A DNA stretch of 64,000 bases, taken from an uncultured beta proteobacterium. GTDB lineage: Bacteria; Pseudomonadota; Gammaproteobacteria; Burkholderiales; Burkholderiaceae_C. Where the stretch lies: NCBI GenBank assembly GCA_903886275.1, contig CAISLN010000022.1, positions 1 through 64,000 on the forward strand. Direction: 5' to 3'. The notes beneath the pieces were generated by a model, which worked only from the letters and a program-made list of their open reading frames with translations, did no database searches and was not told where the DNA came from. The position numbers and the translations under genes are program-made. Positions 28,438-38,550 of this stretch are shown here, piece after piece (positions within the stretch are counted from its first letter, which is position 1; every line of letters begins with the position of its first letter).

Positions 28438-29334
28438 TCAGTGGGTCTTGGCGGCAATCAGCGCACGCAGTTGAGGCAACGCCAACTGCATGGCCTGACG
28501 CCCGGCTTCAATCGATCGCTTGCGGGAGCCAAAGTCGGCGCTGGAAATACCCGTCAAGACCGGACGGATCACCACATCCGCATCGCGCAGCTCGAAGGTG
28601 TTGATGCTCTTGCCCATGATAGAAAAGGTCTGCAAAAGAATGTCCAGGCTGCCACCGGCCAGATTGCCGTCCGGCGGACTGGAGATGTCCACGGCGATCA
28701 CCAACTCGGCGCCCATCTTGCGGGCGGCACGCACCGGCACCGGCGAAACCAGACCGCCATCTACATATTCACGGCCAGAAATTTTGACCGGTTGAAACAC
28801 GGCCGGCACGGCACTGGAGGCGCGCACCGCCGTTCCCGTATCGCCGCGCTGGAACAGGGTGTCGAGCCCGCTGTTCAGGTCGGTCGCCACAATGCCCAAG
28901 GGCAATGGCATGTTCTCGATCAGACGCGCGCCGACCTGGCCATTGACATAGCGGGCCAAGGCCTCACCGCGCAACAGTCCCCGGCTAAAAATCGGCAGGG
29001 TCCAGTCGGCGATCGCGACCTCGTCCATGGTCTCGGCCACTTTTTGCAACTGGGCACCGCTCTTTCCACTGGCGTAGATGGCGGCCACCAGGCTGCCCGC
29101 CGAGGTGCCGGACACCAAGCTGGGACGGATACCGGCCTCTTCAAGCACCTGGATCACACCCACATGCGCAAAACCACGAGCGGCACCACCACCCAATGCC
29201 AGGCCTATGCGCGGAGCCACCTTGGCGATCGGTGGCATGTCGGGTGGCAGATGGGGGCTAAGCGGCGGCGCAGAGCAGGCGGCCAAAAAAACGGCCGATA
29301 CACACAGGAGGGAGCGGAGTCGAAAAGTAGTCAT
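28438..29334 (-). CDS. patatin-like phospholipase lipoprotein (RssA-like)
   Basis: Predicted lipid acyl hydrolase of 298 residues anchored as a lipoprotein: signal peptide MTTFRLRSLLCVSAVFLAAC with lipobox LAAC. The patatin fold is complete: oxyanion loop GLALGGGAARGFAHVG, nucleophile elbow GTSAGS (GxSxG) and the catalytic aspartate in YVDGG, forming the Ser-Asp dyad. The C-terminal part is shorter than in two-component patatins. The lipid target is not visible; family members remodel membrane lipids or act on host lipids. It is convergent with the phasin gene. Confidence 0.9.
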   Translation of the reverse strand: MTTFRLRSLLCVSAVFLAACSAPPLSPHLPPDMPPIAKVAPRIGLALGGGAARGFAHVGVIQVLEEAGIRPSLVSGTSAGSLVAAIYASGKSGAQLQKVAETMDEVAIADWTLPIFSRGLLRGEALARYVNGQVGARLIENMPLPLGIVATDLNSGLDTLFQRGDTGTAVRASSAVPAVFQPVKISGREYVDGGLVSPVPVRAARKMGAELVIAVDISSPPDGNLAGGSLDILLQTFSIMGKSINTFELRDADVVIRPVLTGISSADFGSRKRSIEAGRQAMQLALPQLRALIAAKTH

Positions 29335-29427
29335 TGATTTTGATTAGAGGCGCTTGGCAACATCCGGTATTCTGTGCGCAAACGGGGGGCTGTTCGCTTG
29401 CCTGCATTTATTTACACGGGAGCTTTT

Positions 29428-29904
29428 ATGAAGGTGATGGGATGGATTGCACTGTTTGTTCTGGCAAGCGCCGCAGTGCTGGCCAGTCAACTGGGTTTTC
29501 TCAGTGGTAAGCCCCCTAGCGACATCGGCGTACACAACGGCCACCTGTTGCCCCCTTCTGCCGCAGCCAACAGTGTGTCAAGCCAGGCAAGGCTCTACCC
29601 TACACATCCGCAACGCGGCTACGCCGACATCGCGCCCTTTGCCGCAAACGATGGACTTGCCATGCACAAACTGGCCGCCATCGTAAAACACACCGAGCGC
29701 TGCGTAGTCATCACACAAGAGGCAGACTATTTGTACGCGCAGTGCAGCACCGCGTTGCTGCGCTTTACCGACGATGTGGAGTTCTGGCTGGACGCAAAGA
29801 CCAATGCCATTGAGCTGCGTTCGGCCAGCCGACTGGGCCAGCGTGACTGGGGCGTGAACCGGGCGCGTATAGAAAAAATAAGGGCTCAGTTCGCAAAGAA
29901 CTGA
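29428..29904 (+). CDS. DUF1499 family membrane-anchored protein
   Basis: Protein of 158 residues with one N-terminal hydrophobic segment (MGWIALFVLASAAVLASQLGFL), either signal anchor or signal peptide. The C-terminal half matches the DUF1499 pattern: CVVITQEADYLYAQCSTALLRFTDDVEFWLD, then IELRSASRLGQRDWGVNRARIEKIRAQF. The function of this family is unknown. ATG 29,428 is chosen because it begins the hydrophobic segment. The stop codon lies inside the stem of a bidirectional terminator shared with convergent clpA. Confidence 0.75.
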   Translation: MKVMGWIALFVLASAAVLASQLGFLSGKPPSDIGVHNGHLLPPSAAANSVSSQARLYPTHPQRGYADIAPFAANDGLAMHKLAAIVKHTERCVVITQEADYLYAQCSTALLRFTDDVEFWLDAKTNAIELRSASRLGQRDWGVNRARIEKIRAQFAKN

Positions 29905-29910
29905 GCCCTT
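29880..29910. terminator. bidirectional terminator overlapping the DUF1499 stop codon
   Basis: AAGGGCTCAGTTC (29,880-29,892) pairs perfectly over 13 bases with GAACTGAGCCCTT (29,898-29,910) around GCAAA. The minus strand continues TATTTTTTC, good for ending clpA transcripts, while the plus side is only weakly T-rich. The TGA of the DUF1499 gene is part of the right arm. Confidence 0.85.
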
Positions 29911-29932
29911 ATTCAGGAGCGTGGGGGCAATT

Positions 29933-32254
29933 TCAGCCTGCAGTCGCCTCTTCCGGCTTGGACTTGCCTTCCTTCTTGGGGATCGGCTGGATATCGAGCA
30001 ACACTTCGGTCTTGCTTTCGTCCTTGTCGTCCAGATCCACCGTCAGGCGACCACCGTCGGTCAGGCGGCCAAACAGCAACTCGTCGGCCAGGGCACGGCG
30101 AATGGTGTCCTGGATCAGGCGCTGCATAGGGCGTGCACCCATCAGCGGATCAAAGCCCTTCTTGGCCAGGTGCTTGCGCAGCTTGTCTGTGAAGGTCACA
30201 TCGACCTTCTTCTCGGCCAACTGGGTCTCGAGCTGCAGCAGGAACTTGTCCACCACGCGCAGGATGACGTTTTCATCCAGCGCCTTGAAGCTCACCAAGG
30301 CATCCAGGCGGTTGCGGAACTCGGGCGTAAACAGGCGCTTGATGTCGGCCATCTCGTCGCCCGACTCGCGCGGGTTGGTAAAGCCTATGGTGGCCTTGTT
30401 CATGGTCTCGGCACCCGCATTGGTCGTCATGATGATGATGACGTTGCGGAAGTCGGCCTTGCGCCCGTTGTTGTCGGTCAGCGTGCCATGGTCCATCACC
30501 TGCAGCAGCACATTGAAGATGTCGGGATGGGCTTTTTCGATTTCGTCGAGCAGCAGCACGCAATGCGGCTTCTTGGTGACGGCCTCGGTCAGCAAACCAC
30601 CCTGGTCAAAACCAACATAGCCGGGAGGCGCGCCGATCAGGCGGCTCACCGCATGGCGCTCCATGTACTCGCTCATATCAAAGCGAATCAGGTCAATGCC
30701 CATGATGTAGGCGAGTTGCTTGGCAGCCTCGGTCTTGCCCACGCCGGTGGGTCCGCTGAAAAGGAAGGAGCCAATCGGCTTGTCGCCCTTGCCCAGGCCG
30801 GAGCGTGCCATCTTGACGGCCGATGCCAGCACGTCGATTGCCTTGTCCTGACCGAACACCACATTGCGCAAATCGCGCTCCAGGGTACGCAGTTTGCCGC
30901 GGTCGTCGTTCGACACATTGGCCGCTGGAATGCGGGCAATCTTGGCCACAATCTCTTCGACCTCGGTCTTGGTGATGGTCTTCTTGCGCTTGCTGGCCGG
31001 CAGGATGCGCTGGGCCGCACCCGCCTCATCGATCACGTCAATCGCCTTGTCAGGCAAATGGCGGTCATTGATGTACTTGGCGCTCAGCTCGGCCGCAGCC
31101 TGCAGGGCGGCCAAGGCGTACTTGACGCCGTGGTGCTCTTCAAAGCGCGACTTGAGCCCCTTGAGAATCTCCACGGTTTGTTCGACCGTGGGCTCGACCA
31201 CATCGACCTTTTGGAAGCGACGCGACAGAGCTGCATCTTTTTCGAAAATGCCGCGGTACTCGGTAAAGGTGGTGGCGCCAATGCACTTGAGCTGGCCTGA
31301 GCTCAGGCCCGGCTTGAGCAAATTGGACGCATCCAGCGTGCCGCCCGATGCCGCACCGGCACCGATCAGGGTGTGAATTTCGTCGATAAACAGCACGCCA
31401 TTGGGCTTGTCTTTGAGGGCCTTGAGCACGCCCTTGAGGCGCTGCTCGAAGTCGCCACGGTATTTGGTGCCTGCCAGCAGCGCACCCATGTCCAGCGAAT
31501 ACACCACCGCTTCGGCCAGGATGTCGGGCACGTCACTTTGTGTGATGCGCCAGGCGAGGCCCTCGGCAATAGCGGTCTTTCCGACACCTGCTTCGCCCAC
31601 CAGCAGGGGGTTGTTCTTGCGCCTGCGGCACAGGATTTGGATCACGCGCTCGACCTCGTACTCGCGCCCGATCAGGGGATCAATCTTGCCTTCCTTGGCC
31701 AGCTGATTCAGGTTGACGGTGTAGAGCTCCAGCGGAGAGGACTTTTCGTTCTTCTCAGCCCCACCCTCCTCGGCATCACCCGTAGACTCATTCGATTTGG
31801 CGGGTTCCGGTGGATCGTTCTTCTTGATGCCATGGGCAATGAAGTTCACCACATCCAGACGGGTGACGCCCTGCTGGTGCAGGTAGTAAACCGCGTGCGA
31901 ATCTTTTTCGCCAAAGATGGCAACCAGCACATTGGCGCCGGTGACTTCTTTTTTGCCGCTGCCCGTGCTCTGCACATGCATGATGGCGCGCTGGATGACG
32001 CGCTGAAAACCCAGCGTGGGCTGGGTGTCCACCTCGTCGGTACCGGCCACTTGGGGCGTGTTGTCCTTGATGAAATTGGCCAGCGACTTGCGCAGGTCAT
32101 CGATATTGGCCGAACAGGCGCGCAACACCTCAGCAGCGCTGGGGTTATCAAGCAAAGCCAACAGCAAATGCTCCACGGTGATGAACTCGTGGCGTTGCTG
32201 ACGCGCTTCCACGAATGCCATGTGCAGGCTAACTTCCAATTCTTGGGCAATCAT
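29933..32254 (-). CDS. clpA: ATP-dependent Clp protease ATP-binding subunit ClpA
   Basis: AAA+ unfoldase of 773 residues that feeds proteins, including N-degron substrates brought by ClpS, into ClpP. An N-terminal double Clp-N repeat ([31 protein letters not shown] in part) is followed by two AAA modules with Walker [10 protein letters not shown] and [12 protein letters not shown] and Walker [11 protein letters not shown] and [16 protein letters not shown]. The order clpS then clpA on the same strand, 77 bases apart, is the usual proteobacterial arrangement. The C-terminus ends in a Lys/Glu-rich tail. Confidence 0.97.
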   Translation of the reverse strand: MIAQELEVSLHMAFVEARQQRHEFITVEHLLLALLDNPSAAEVLRACSANIDDLRKSLANFIKDNTPQVAGTDEVDTQPTLGFQRVIQRAIMHVQSTGSGKKEVTGANVLVAIFGEKDSHAVYYLHQQGVTRLDVVNFIAHGIKKNDPPEPAKSNESTGDAEEGGAEKNEKSSPLELYTVNLNQLAKEGKIDPLIGREYEVERVIQILCRRRKNNPLLVGEAGVGKTAIAEGLAWRITQSDVPDILAEAVVYSLDMGALLAGTKYRGDFEQRLKGVLKALKDKPNGVLFIDEIHTLIGAGAASGGTLDASNLLKPGLSSGQLKCIGATTFTEYRGIFEKDAALSRRFQKVDVVEPTVEQTVEILKGLKSRFEEHHGVKYALAALQAAAELSAKYINDRHLPDKAIDVIDEAGAAQRILPASKRKKTITKTEVEEIVAKIARIPAANVSNDDRGKLRTLERDLRNVVFGQDKAIDVLASAVKMARSGLGKGDKPIGSFLFSGPTGVGKTEAAKQLAYIMGIDLIRFDMSEYMERHAVSRLIGAPPGYVGFDQGGLLTEAVTKKPHCVLLLDEIEKAHPDIFNVLLQVMDHGTLTDNNGRKADFRNVIIIMTTNAGAETMNKATIGFTNPRESGDEMADIKRLFTPEFRNRLDALVSFKALDENVILRVVDKFLLQLETQLAEKKVDVTFTDKLRKHLAKKGFDPLMGARPMQRLIQDTIRRALADELLFGRLTDGGRLTVDLDDKDESKTEVLLDIQPIPKKEGKSKPEEATAG

Positions 32255-32331
32255 GTGGTTTCCTTTGCCTTGCGTTGATGAATAACTGTAAACCGTTTTG
32301 AACTACAGAGTTGCAAGGTCTGGGGTTCTTC

Positions 32332-32694
32332 TCAAAACTCAACCGGCTCGCTCAAACATTTCAGCGGATGGCCGGCCTTGTGTGCAGCATCGAGCACCTG
32401 GTCCACCTTGGTGGCCGCCACGTCCTTGGAGTACACGCCGCACACCCCTTTTCCATCCAGATGGATCTTGAGCATGATGGCTGTCGCGGCCTCCAGGTCT
32501 TTGCCAAAGAACTCCTGTATGACCACCACGACAAACTCCATGGGCGTGTAGTCATCGTTGAGCATCACCACCTGGTACAAGCCCGGTGGCTGCACCTTCA
32601 GGGGAACCCGTTCCAGAACCACGGAATCACCTTCGTCCCGGTCGGGCTTGCGCACGGGGTTGGGGGGTGGACTATCGGGTTTTTTTGTCGCCAT
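32332..32694 (-). CDS. clpS: ATP-dependent Clp protease adaptor ClpS
   Basis: Adaptor of 120 residues that binds N-degron substrates and docks on the ClpA N-domain. The core is canonical: [28 protein letters not shown] (in part) with the [10 protein letters not shown] substrate pocket, then [25 protein letters not shown] chose ATG 32,694 since GGAAA precedes it; ATG 32,703 is an alternative. The N-terminal 35 residues are a disordered Pro/Asp-rich extension, known in the family to enter the ClpA pore. Confidence 0.96.
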   Translation of the reverse strand: MATKKPDSPPPNPVRKPDRDEGDSVVLERVPLKVQPPGLYQVVMLNDDYTPMEFVVVVIQEFFGKDLEAATAIMLKIHLDGKGVCGVYSKDVAATKVDQVLDAAHKAGHPLKCLSEPVEF

Positions 32695-32778
32695 GCTTTC
32701 CATTCTATCGGTCACCCCAAATTACTGCATCACCCCTACGATCTGGTGACGTTTTGATTACTATCAAGACAGTTAAGT

Positions 32779-32811
32779 AAAAAAATTGCAGGGGACAGAA
32801 AGGCCCCCTGC
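32779..32811 (-). terminator. rho-independent terminator after icd
   Basis: On the minus strand GCAGGGG (complement of 32,805-32,811) pairs with CCCCTGC (complement of 32,788-32,794), followed by TTTTTTT. It lies 38 bases past the icd stop and ends that transcript ahead of clpS. Confidence 0.8.
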
Positions 32812-32848
32812 GCTTGCCATGAAAGTTTGCGGCCAAGCCGCACTGCAC

Positions 32849-34108
32849 TTACATGTTGTCGATCATGACCTGGCCGAAACCGGAGCAGCTGACCTGGGTG
32901 GCGCCCTCCATCAGGCGGGCAAAGTCAAAGGTTACGCGCTTGCTCTGGATGGCCTTCTTCATGGCGCTGATGATGAGGTCGGCAGCAGCCGTCCAGCCCA
33001 TGTGGCGCAGCATCATCTCGGCCGAAAGGATTTCGGAGCCGGGGTTCACATAGTCGAGGCCCGCGTACTTGGGCGCCGTGCCGTGGGTCGCCTCAAACAT
33101 CGCCACGGTGTCGCTCAGATTGCCGCCCGGTGCGATGCCAATGCCGCCCACCTGGGCTGCCAAGGCGTCGGAAATGTAGTCGCCATTGAGGTTCAAGGTG
33201 GCAATCACGCTGAACTCCTGAGGGCGCAGCAAGATTTGCTGCAGAAAGAAATCGGTATTGCTGTCCTTGATGGTGATGTCGCGCCCGTTGCGCGGGCTTT
33301 TGAACTTGCACCAGGGACCGCCGTCGATCAACACCGCGCCGAACTCCCGCACCGCAAGCGCATAGGCCCAGTCCCTGAAGCTGCCCTCGGTGAACTTCAT
33401 GATGGCGCCCTTGTGCACGATGGTGACATTGGGCTTGTCGTTGTCTATGGCGTACTGGATGGCCTTGCGCACCAGGCGCTCGGTGCCCTCGCGCGACACC
33501 GGCTTGATGCCTATGCCACTGCTGGCGGGGAAGCGGATGTTGTTGACGCCAAATTCCTGCTGCAAAAAGCAGATGAGTTTTTGGGCCTGCTCGCTTTCGG
33601 CTTCGAACTCGATGCCGGCGTAAATGTCTTCGGAGTTCTCGCGAAAGATCACCATCTTCGTTTTGTGCGGCTCCTTGAGCGGGCTGGGCACGCCGTCAAA
33701 GTATTGGATGGGGCGCAGGCAGGCATACAGGTCAAGCTCCTGGCGCAGCGCGACGTTGAGCGAACGCAGATTGCCGCCCACCGGAGTGGTCAGCGGGCCC
33801 TTGATGGACACCAAGTACTCGCGCACCGCATGCAGGGTTTCTTCGGGCAACCACAGGCCGGGGCCATAGATACGGGTGGCCTTTTCGCCCGCAAACACTT
33901 CCATCCAGTGGATTTTTTTGGTGCCGCCATAGGCGCGCGCTACAGCCGCATCCACCACCTTGAGCATCACCGGGGTGATGTCCTGACCGGTACCGTCGCC
34001 CTCGATGTAGGGGATGATGGGCTGGTCGGGCACGTTGAGCGTCTGGTCCGCGTTGACGGTAATTTTTGTGCCCTCGGCGGGAACCTTTATGTGCTGGTAG
34101 CTGGGCAT
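32849..34108 (-). CDS. icd: NADP-dependent isocitrate dehydrogenase
   Basis: TCA-cycle enzyme of 419 residues converting isocitrate to 2-oxoglutarate. Signature segments are [20 protein letters not shown] in part, the substrate loop [13 protein letters not shown] with the phosphorylatable-type serine, [15 protein letters not shown], and the NADP-discriminating region near [28 protein letters not shown] in part. Length matches the E. coli-type dimeric enzyme. Start ATG 34,108 ([10 protein letters not shown]) fits homologues; the longer frame adds [12 protein letters not shown]. It is followed by an intrinsic terminator, and DUF192 is divergent. Confidence 0.96.
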   Translation of the reverse strand: MPSYQHIKVPAEGTKITVNADQTLNVPDQPIIPYIEGDGTGQDITPVMLKVVDAAVARAYGGTKKIHWMEVFAGEKATRIYGPGLWLPEETLHAVREYLVSIKGPLTTPVGGNLRSLNVALRQELDLYACLRPIQYFDGVPSPLKEPHKTKMVIFRENSEDIYAGIEFEAESEQAQKLICFLQQEFGVNNIRFPASSGIGIKPVSREGTERLVRKAIQYAIDNDKPNVTIVHKGAIMKFTEGSFRDWAYALAVREFGAVLIDGGPWCKFKSPRNGRDITIKDSNTDFFLQQILLRPQEFSVIATLNLNGDYISDALAAQVGGIGIAPGGNLSDTVAMFEATHGTAPKYAGLDYVNPGSEILSAEMMLRHMGWTAAADLIISAMKKAIQSKRVTFDFARLMEGATQVSCSGFGQVMIDNM

Positions 34109-34237
34109 GAAAGTGCGATCTGTGTGATGGTTGGGAATCGCCATTCGTCCCCCGCCAAACGCTGCAAGGCGTTAAAGCCCTGATTTTAGTCGCAGCCATT
34201 TGTCCCATCGGTGGCTTGGCTCTGACAAAATCGCGCC

Positions 34238-34681
34238 ATGAAATTCATTTACCGCATCTGCCTGTCGCTCAGCTTTTGTTTGAGCGCCTGGGCCCAGGAA
34301 ACACCCCAAACCCAGTTGCAGCGTATCGTCCTGTCCGCCGGCATCCACCAGATGGACATCCAGCTGGCCCTGACACCACAGCAGCATGAAACCGGCCTGA
34401 TGTACCGCGCAGAAATGCCCCAGGGCGAGGGCATGCTATTTGTCTTCCCCAACCCCAGCAAGCAATGCTTCTGGATGAAGAACACGCTGTTGCCGCTGAC
34501 CGCCGCCTTTGTTGCGGACGACGGAACCATCGTCAACCTAGAAGACATGAAGCCGCAGACTACCGACTCCCACTGCTCGCTCCAACCGGTGCGCTATGTG
34601 CTGGAGATGAACCAGGGCTGGTTCGTTAAAAAAGGCATCAAGGCCGGCTTTAAGCTGTCCGGCCGGCCTTTTCGCAATTAA
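34238..34681 (+). CDS. exported DUF192 family protein
   Basis: Protein of 147 residues with a signal peptide (MKFIYRICLSLSFCLSAWA) followed by a single DUF192 domain: IQLALTPQQHETGLMYRAEMPQGEGMLFVFP, CFWMKNTLLPLTAAFVADDGTIVNLEDMKPQ and YVLEMNQGWFVKKGIKAG. The conserved WMKNT turn is clear. The family is widespread and of unknown function in the periplasm or on the surface. The end of the gene includes an inverted repeat (AAGGCCGGC at 34,640 with GCCGGCCTT at 34,662, then TTTT-like sequence) that may serve as its terminator. Confidence 0.87.
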   Translation: MKFIYRICLSLSFCLSAWAQETPQTQLQRIVLSAGIHQMDIQLALTPQQHETGLMYRAEMPQGEGMLFVFPNPSKQCFWMKNTLLPLTAAFVADDGTIVNLEDMKPQTTDSHCSLQPVRYVLEMNQGWFVKKGIKAGFKLSGRPFRN

Positions 34682-34683
34682 CG

Positions 34684-35877
34684 TTAAAGCAGCAAGCGGG
34701 CCGCCTCCCGCGCGGCCACGCGACCCTCGTCGGTAGGCACTACCCAGACCTCCACGCGGCTGTCGGGCGCATGGATAGACACCACGGCGTCGCCACGGGC
34801 CGCTGCGTTGCGCTGTGGGTCGAGCACCACGCCCAAATAGGCCAGACCTTCGCAGGCCTGCTGGCGCAGCACCCTATCGTGCTCGCCTATGCCGCCGGTA
34901 AAGGCCAGCACGTCGAGTCCGCCCATGCAGGCCGTTAGTGCACCGGATTCGCGCACCACGCGGTGGGTAAACAGGTCAATCGCCTGCTGCGCCCTGGCGC
35001 TGCCATTCAGGCGCAGTTGGCGCATATCGGCAGAAATGCCCGACACACCCAGCAGGCCACTTTGCTTGTAGAGCAGCTTCTCGATCCTGGCATGGTCCCA
35101 GCCCTGCTCCATCAGATACAGCAGCACGCCGGCATCGAGCGAGCCACTGCGGGTTCCCATCATCAAGCCGTCCAACGCAGAAAAGCCCATGGTGGTGGCC
35201 CGGCTCTGGCCATCGCTTGCAGCGCACAGGCTGGCGCCATTGCCCAGATGGGCCATCAGCACGCGGTCGCTGGCGCGCCGGCTCACAGACTGCAGGGCTG
35301 CTATCACGTACTGGTAGGACAGCCCATGAAAACCGTAGCGGCGTATGCCCTGGGCGCTGAGTTCCTCGGGCAAGGCAAACGCATAGTTCACCTCGGCAAT
35401 AGTGGCGTGGAAGGCCGTGTCAAAGCAGGCCACCTGGGGCAGGCCCGCAAAGGCGGTCTGAAAGGCGCGAATGCCCTCCACGTTGTGGGGCTGGTGCAGC
35501 GGCGCCAAGGAACCCAGCGCTGCCAATTGCGCAAGAATGGCGTCATTGATGACGACGCTGGAGCGAAACCGCTGCCCACCATGCACCACCCGGTGGGCCA
35601 CGGCCTCAATGGGCGGCAGATCCTGCAGGTTTGCCAACAGGCGGCGCAGACTTTGCAAGGCCTGCGCAAAGGGGTCGGCATCCTGCGCGTCCCTTAGAGG
35701 CAACAGTTCCTTGCGCTGCGACTGGTCCCGATAATCCCAGCCCATTTCCGGACTTCCGCCGGGCTCCAGACCTTCGATATTGCCGCTCAGCACAGTGGGT
35801 TGGACCTGGCCCTCGTGTAATGGATACAGGGAAAACTTGAGCGACGACGAACCCGCGTTGACGGCAAGAATGGCCAT
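34684..35877 (-). CDS. ackA: acetate kinase
   Basis: Acetate kinase of 397 residues interconverting acetyl phosphate and ADP with acetate and ATP. Motifs: N-terminal phosphate site VNAGSSSLKFSLY, RVVHGG, FDTAFH with the catalytic Asp, RYGFHGLSYQYV with the substrate arginine and histidine, HLGNGASLCA and FTGGIGEHD. Start ATG 35,877. It lies 27 bases after the MaoC-phosphotransacetylase fusion gene and is clearly its operon partner, forming the Pta-AckA acetate/acetyl-CoA node. Confidence 0.96.
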   Translation of the reverse strand: MAILAVNAGSSSLKFSLYPLHEGQVQPTVLSGNIEGLEPGGSPEMGWDYRDQSQRKELLPLRDAQDADPFAQALQSLRRLLANLQDLPPIEAVAHRVVHGGQRFRSSVVINDAILAQLAALGSLAPLHQPHNVEGIRAFQTAFAGLPQVACFDTAFHATIAEVNYAFALPEELSAQGIRRYGFHGLSYQYVIAALQSVSRRASDRVLMAHLGNGASLCAASDGQSRATTMGFSALDGLMMGTRSGSLDAGVLLYLMEQGWDHARIEKLLYKQSGLLGVSGISADMRQLRLNGSARAQQAIDLFTHRVVRESGALTACMGGLDVLAFTGGIGEHDRVLRQQACEGLAYLGVVLDPQRNAAARGDAVVSIHAPDSRVEVWVVPTDEGRVAAREAARLLL

Positions 35878-35904
35878 AAAAAACTCCAACGAGAGGGGCG
35901 ATGA

Positions 35905-37311
35905 CTAGCGTTGTTGGCGTTGGCGGCGCGCATCGTGGGCGGCCAGCTTGGCCAGCAGCGCCGAGGCCACCCGGTTCAAGGGGCCATCGGCGCGGCTGGT
36001 CAATGCGATGGGTATGCGCGCGCCCAGTACCAAGCCAGCGCATGAGGCGCCGCCCAGGTATTCGAGCTGCTTGGCTAGCATATTGCCGCTTTCCAGATCG
36101 GGCACGGCCAGGATGTCGGCGTCGCCCGCCACGGGCGAGGCAATGCCCTTGATCTTGGCCGCACTGCGCGAGATGGCATTGTCAAAGCCCAGCGGGCCGT
36201 CGAGCAGGCCGCCTCTGATCTGGCCGCGTTCGGCCATCTTGCACAGGGCTGCCGCATCCACGGTCGAGGGGATGTCGGGGTTGACCGTCTCCACCGCCGA
36301 AAGAATCGCCACCTTGGGCAGGTCCACGCCGAGCACCCGGGCGAAATCGATGGCGTTCTGGATGATGTCCACCTTCTCCTTTAGCGTTGGGCGGATGTTG
36401 AGTGCCGCATCGGTAATCAGCAGGGGCTTGGGGTACAGCGGCACATCAAAGCGAAACACATGCGACATGCGCCGCTCCGTGCGCAGCGCGGGCTGCATCA
36501 GCACCGCGTGGATCAGCTCATCCGTATGCAGGCTGCCCTTCATCAGCACCTCCACGTCGCCACTGGCAGCCAAGGCGGCGGCGCGCTCGGCGGCTTCATG
36601 GCTGTGCGCCACATGGATGATTTCCACGCCGCTGAGGTCCAGGCTATTTTCATCGGCTACATGGCGGATGCGCGACTCGGGCCCTATCAAGACCGGAACC
36701 ATCAGACCGTATTGGGCCGCGTCCAGCGCGCCCGACAGCGACTCCAGGTCGCAGGGATGAACCACGGCGCAGCGCACCGCATCCAGCCCATCGCCCTTGG
36801 CCAGCAGCTCCTTGAAGCGGGCCTGTGGATCAAACAGCTGGATGCGTGGCGCGTTGATCCTGGGAAGGCGCACTTTCTCCAGGGGCGCCCTGACCCCAGC
36901 GGTGCCACGCAGCACCAGTTCGCCGCGCTGATTGACCACCGTGCAGTCAAATTCCACGCGCTTGCGCTCAGGGATCAGACAGGTCACGGTGGCAGTGACC
37001 ACCAGCGTGTCGCCCACATGCACCGGCTTGACGAAGTGCAGCACCTGGTCCATGTAAATGGTGCCCGCGCCCGGGAACTGGTTGCCCAGCAGCGCCGAAA
37101 TCAGTGCCCCGCCCCACATGCCATGCGCAATCACACCATGGAAGGGCGTGTCCTGCGCGTACGCGCTGTTCATGTGCGCGGGGTTGGTGTCGCCAGACAC
37201 GGCTGCAAAGGCCTGTATGTCCTCTAGCGTCAGGGTGCGCAGCAGGCGTGCGCTTTGCCCCTCAGAGATCTCGTCAAAGGTCACGTTTTCGATAAATTCA
37301 GTATCTGTCAT
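35905..37311 (-). CDS. bifunctional MaoC-like hydratase / phosphate acetyltransferase
   Basis: Fusion protein of 468 residues. Residues about 1-150 form a MaoC/(R)-specific enoyl-CoA hydratase hotdog domain (TLEDIQAFAAVSGDTNPAHMN, GVIAHGMWGGALIS with the catalytic Asp and His). From about 170 on is a phosphotransacetylase domain (VPVLIGPESRI, MKGSLHTDELIHAVL, GLLDGPLGFDNAISRSAA, DILAVPDLESGNML). This fusion is known in Burkholderiales and is annotated as bifunctional enoyl-CoA hydratase/phosphate acetyltransferase. It is followed by ackA. A link between 3-hydroxyacyl-CoA (PHB) metabolism and acetyl phosphate is plausible but inferred. Confidence 0.92.
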   Translation of the reverse strand: MTDTEFIENVTFDEISEGQSARLLRTLTLEDIQAFAAVSGDTNPAHMNSAYAQDTPFHGVIAHGMWGGALISALLGNQFPGAGTIYMDQVLHFVKPVHVGDTLVVTATVTCLIPERKRVEFDCTVVNQRGELVLRGTAGVRAPLEKVRLPRINAPRIQLFDPQARFKELLAKGDGLDAVRCAVVHPCDLESLSGALDAAQYGLMVPVLIGPESRIRHVADENSLDLSGVEIIHVAHSHEAAERAAALAASGDVEVLMKGSLHTDELIHAVLMQPALRTERRMSHVFRFDVPLYPKPLLITDAALNIRPTLKEKVDIIQNAIDFARVLGVDLPKVAILSAVETVNPDIPSTVDAAALCKMAERGQIRGGLLDGPLGFDNAISRSAAKIKGIASPVAGDADILAVPDLESGNMLAKQLEYLGGASCAGLVLGARIPIALTSRADGPLNRVASALLAKLAAHDARRQRQQR

Positions 37312-37677
37312 GTGTTTCTCTTTTGAAATGGCAACCCGACGGACCTGACCTAGGGCGATCCCCACTCAGCGACTGCTCCAGCACCAGCGCAAAACTTGCT
37401 TGCTGTTGCCCTGGGTAAGCGGATCGATGGCATAGCGGGTGGCCCAGATGGATACAGGCGCCAGCTGCAAAAATCGGGCGTCAGGCTGGCGAACTTCTGA
37501 AATGTTTTGAATGCCGCCACAGTGTAGGTCGGCGCAATCCAGCAGCCATTGCGTCAGCGCATCTTCGGGCGCAACAACCCATCGCGCTGGTGCCCATGCG
37601 GACCGCAAGGGAGCAGATCGAAAGTCTGCCCCCCGGCCTGTGAGATGGAGCGGCAAGGCCTGCAAGCAGACCTTCGC
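37312..37677. other. intergenic region with one doubtful ORF
   Basis: This 366-base gap between the pta fusion and the SHOCT gene holds one minus-strand frame (37,366-37,665, 99 codons, MQALPLHLTGRG...). It has no recognisable domain, unusual Arg/Trp content and no clear ribosome site. It could be a decayed gene or chance. No tRNA, repeat or strong terminator was seen. Confidence 0.4.
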
Positions 37678-38526
37678 TTACAGCGTCTGCAGGATTTCTG
37701 CGCGCTTTTGCTGGTACTCAGCCTCGCTGATCAAGCCCTTGTTCAGCAGCGATTTCAGGCCCTCTAGGCGCTGCGCCTGTTGCTCAAAAAATGCCTTGTC
37801 GCGCGTGGCCGGCACGGCAGATTCAGACCGTGCCGGTGCAGCTGCAGGCACAGGGGCCGCCTGCACTGCAGGCCTTGACTTGCCGCTCAGATCCAGGGCC
37901 AACCAGTCCGCGCGCAACTGCTGTGCGCCGGCGGCTGTGATTCTGCTGGCCGACGCCTCCTGGCGGCTGCCAAAGTCGTACACCGGCAGGGTGTTGGAGG
38001 CGCGGTAACTGGCCAGCAAATCGGCGCGTGCGTCCTTGACCAACAGGTGCAATGCGCCCTGGCTGACAAACAGTCGTGCCAGCACGCTGCGCTGCAGGCC
38101 CAGCAGGGCGCCGTCATAGCGCGCACTGGCCATCAACAGCACATCGTCCTGTGGCGTGGCCAGGGCCAATGCCTTGGACAGGGCTTGGCTGATCTCTGGC
38201 AGGTCAGAGGCCGCAAACAGGGGCTTCCAGACGCCGGGAGCGGACTCAAACTGCACCGCCAGCAAGGCCAATTGCAAGGCTGCAGAGTCCAGCACAACCG
38301 GCTGCGCATTGGGCGCCGATGCGTCGGTCTTGGCGACCAAGCGCAGGGCGCTGAACTCGCCTATTTTCCAGATGCGCTGCACACCACCCACCACCCGTTC
38401 GCTGGCTGGCGGCATGCCGCCGACAAACAAGAAATCCAGGGGCGCGCCTGCGGCATGGGTCTGGCCTGCGGCCAAGGCCAGGGCAAGAGCGGCGGCGCGA
38501 AACAAGTGGGGACGGCTTGGGTGCAT
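37678..38526 (-). CDS. exported protein with C-terminal SHOCT domain
   Basis: Protein of 282 residues with a signal peptide (LFRAAALALALAAGQTHAAG) and an otherwise unrecognised body, ending in a SHOCT motif: RLEGLKSLLNKGLISEAEYQQKRAEILQTL in part, the short helical-hairpin pattern with GLI-type turn. SHOCT domains are small oligomerisation modules of unknown specific role. An Ala/Pro-rich linker (about residues 218-245) joins the two parts. The gene starts 24 bases after the lacI-type regulator and may be the last gene of the maltose-cluster transcript, although no sugar-related feature is visible. Confidence 0.7.
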   Translation of the reverse strand: MHPSRPHLFRAAALALALAAGQTHAAGAPLDFLFVGGMPPASERVVGGVQRIWKIGEFSALRLVAKTDASAPNAQPVVLDSAALQLALLAVQFESAPGVWKPLFAASDLPEISQALSKALALATPQDDVLLMASARYDGALLGLQRSVLARLFVSQGALHLLVKDARADLLASYRASNTLPVYDFGSRQEASASRITAAGAQQLRADWLALDLSGKSRPAVQAAPVPAAAPARSESAVPATRDKAFFEQQAQRLEGLKSLLNKGLISEAEYQQKRAEILQTL

Positions 38527-38550
38527 GGTGTTTTCCAGGTTAGGGGGGAT

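Noticed and set aside
37366-37665. 99-codon minus-strand ORF as a real gene
   Set aside because: No domain, no convincing ribosome site and unusual composition; reported only as a doubtful ORF within the gap.
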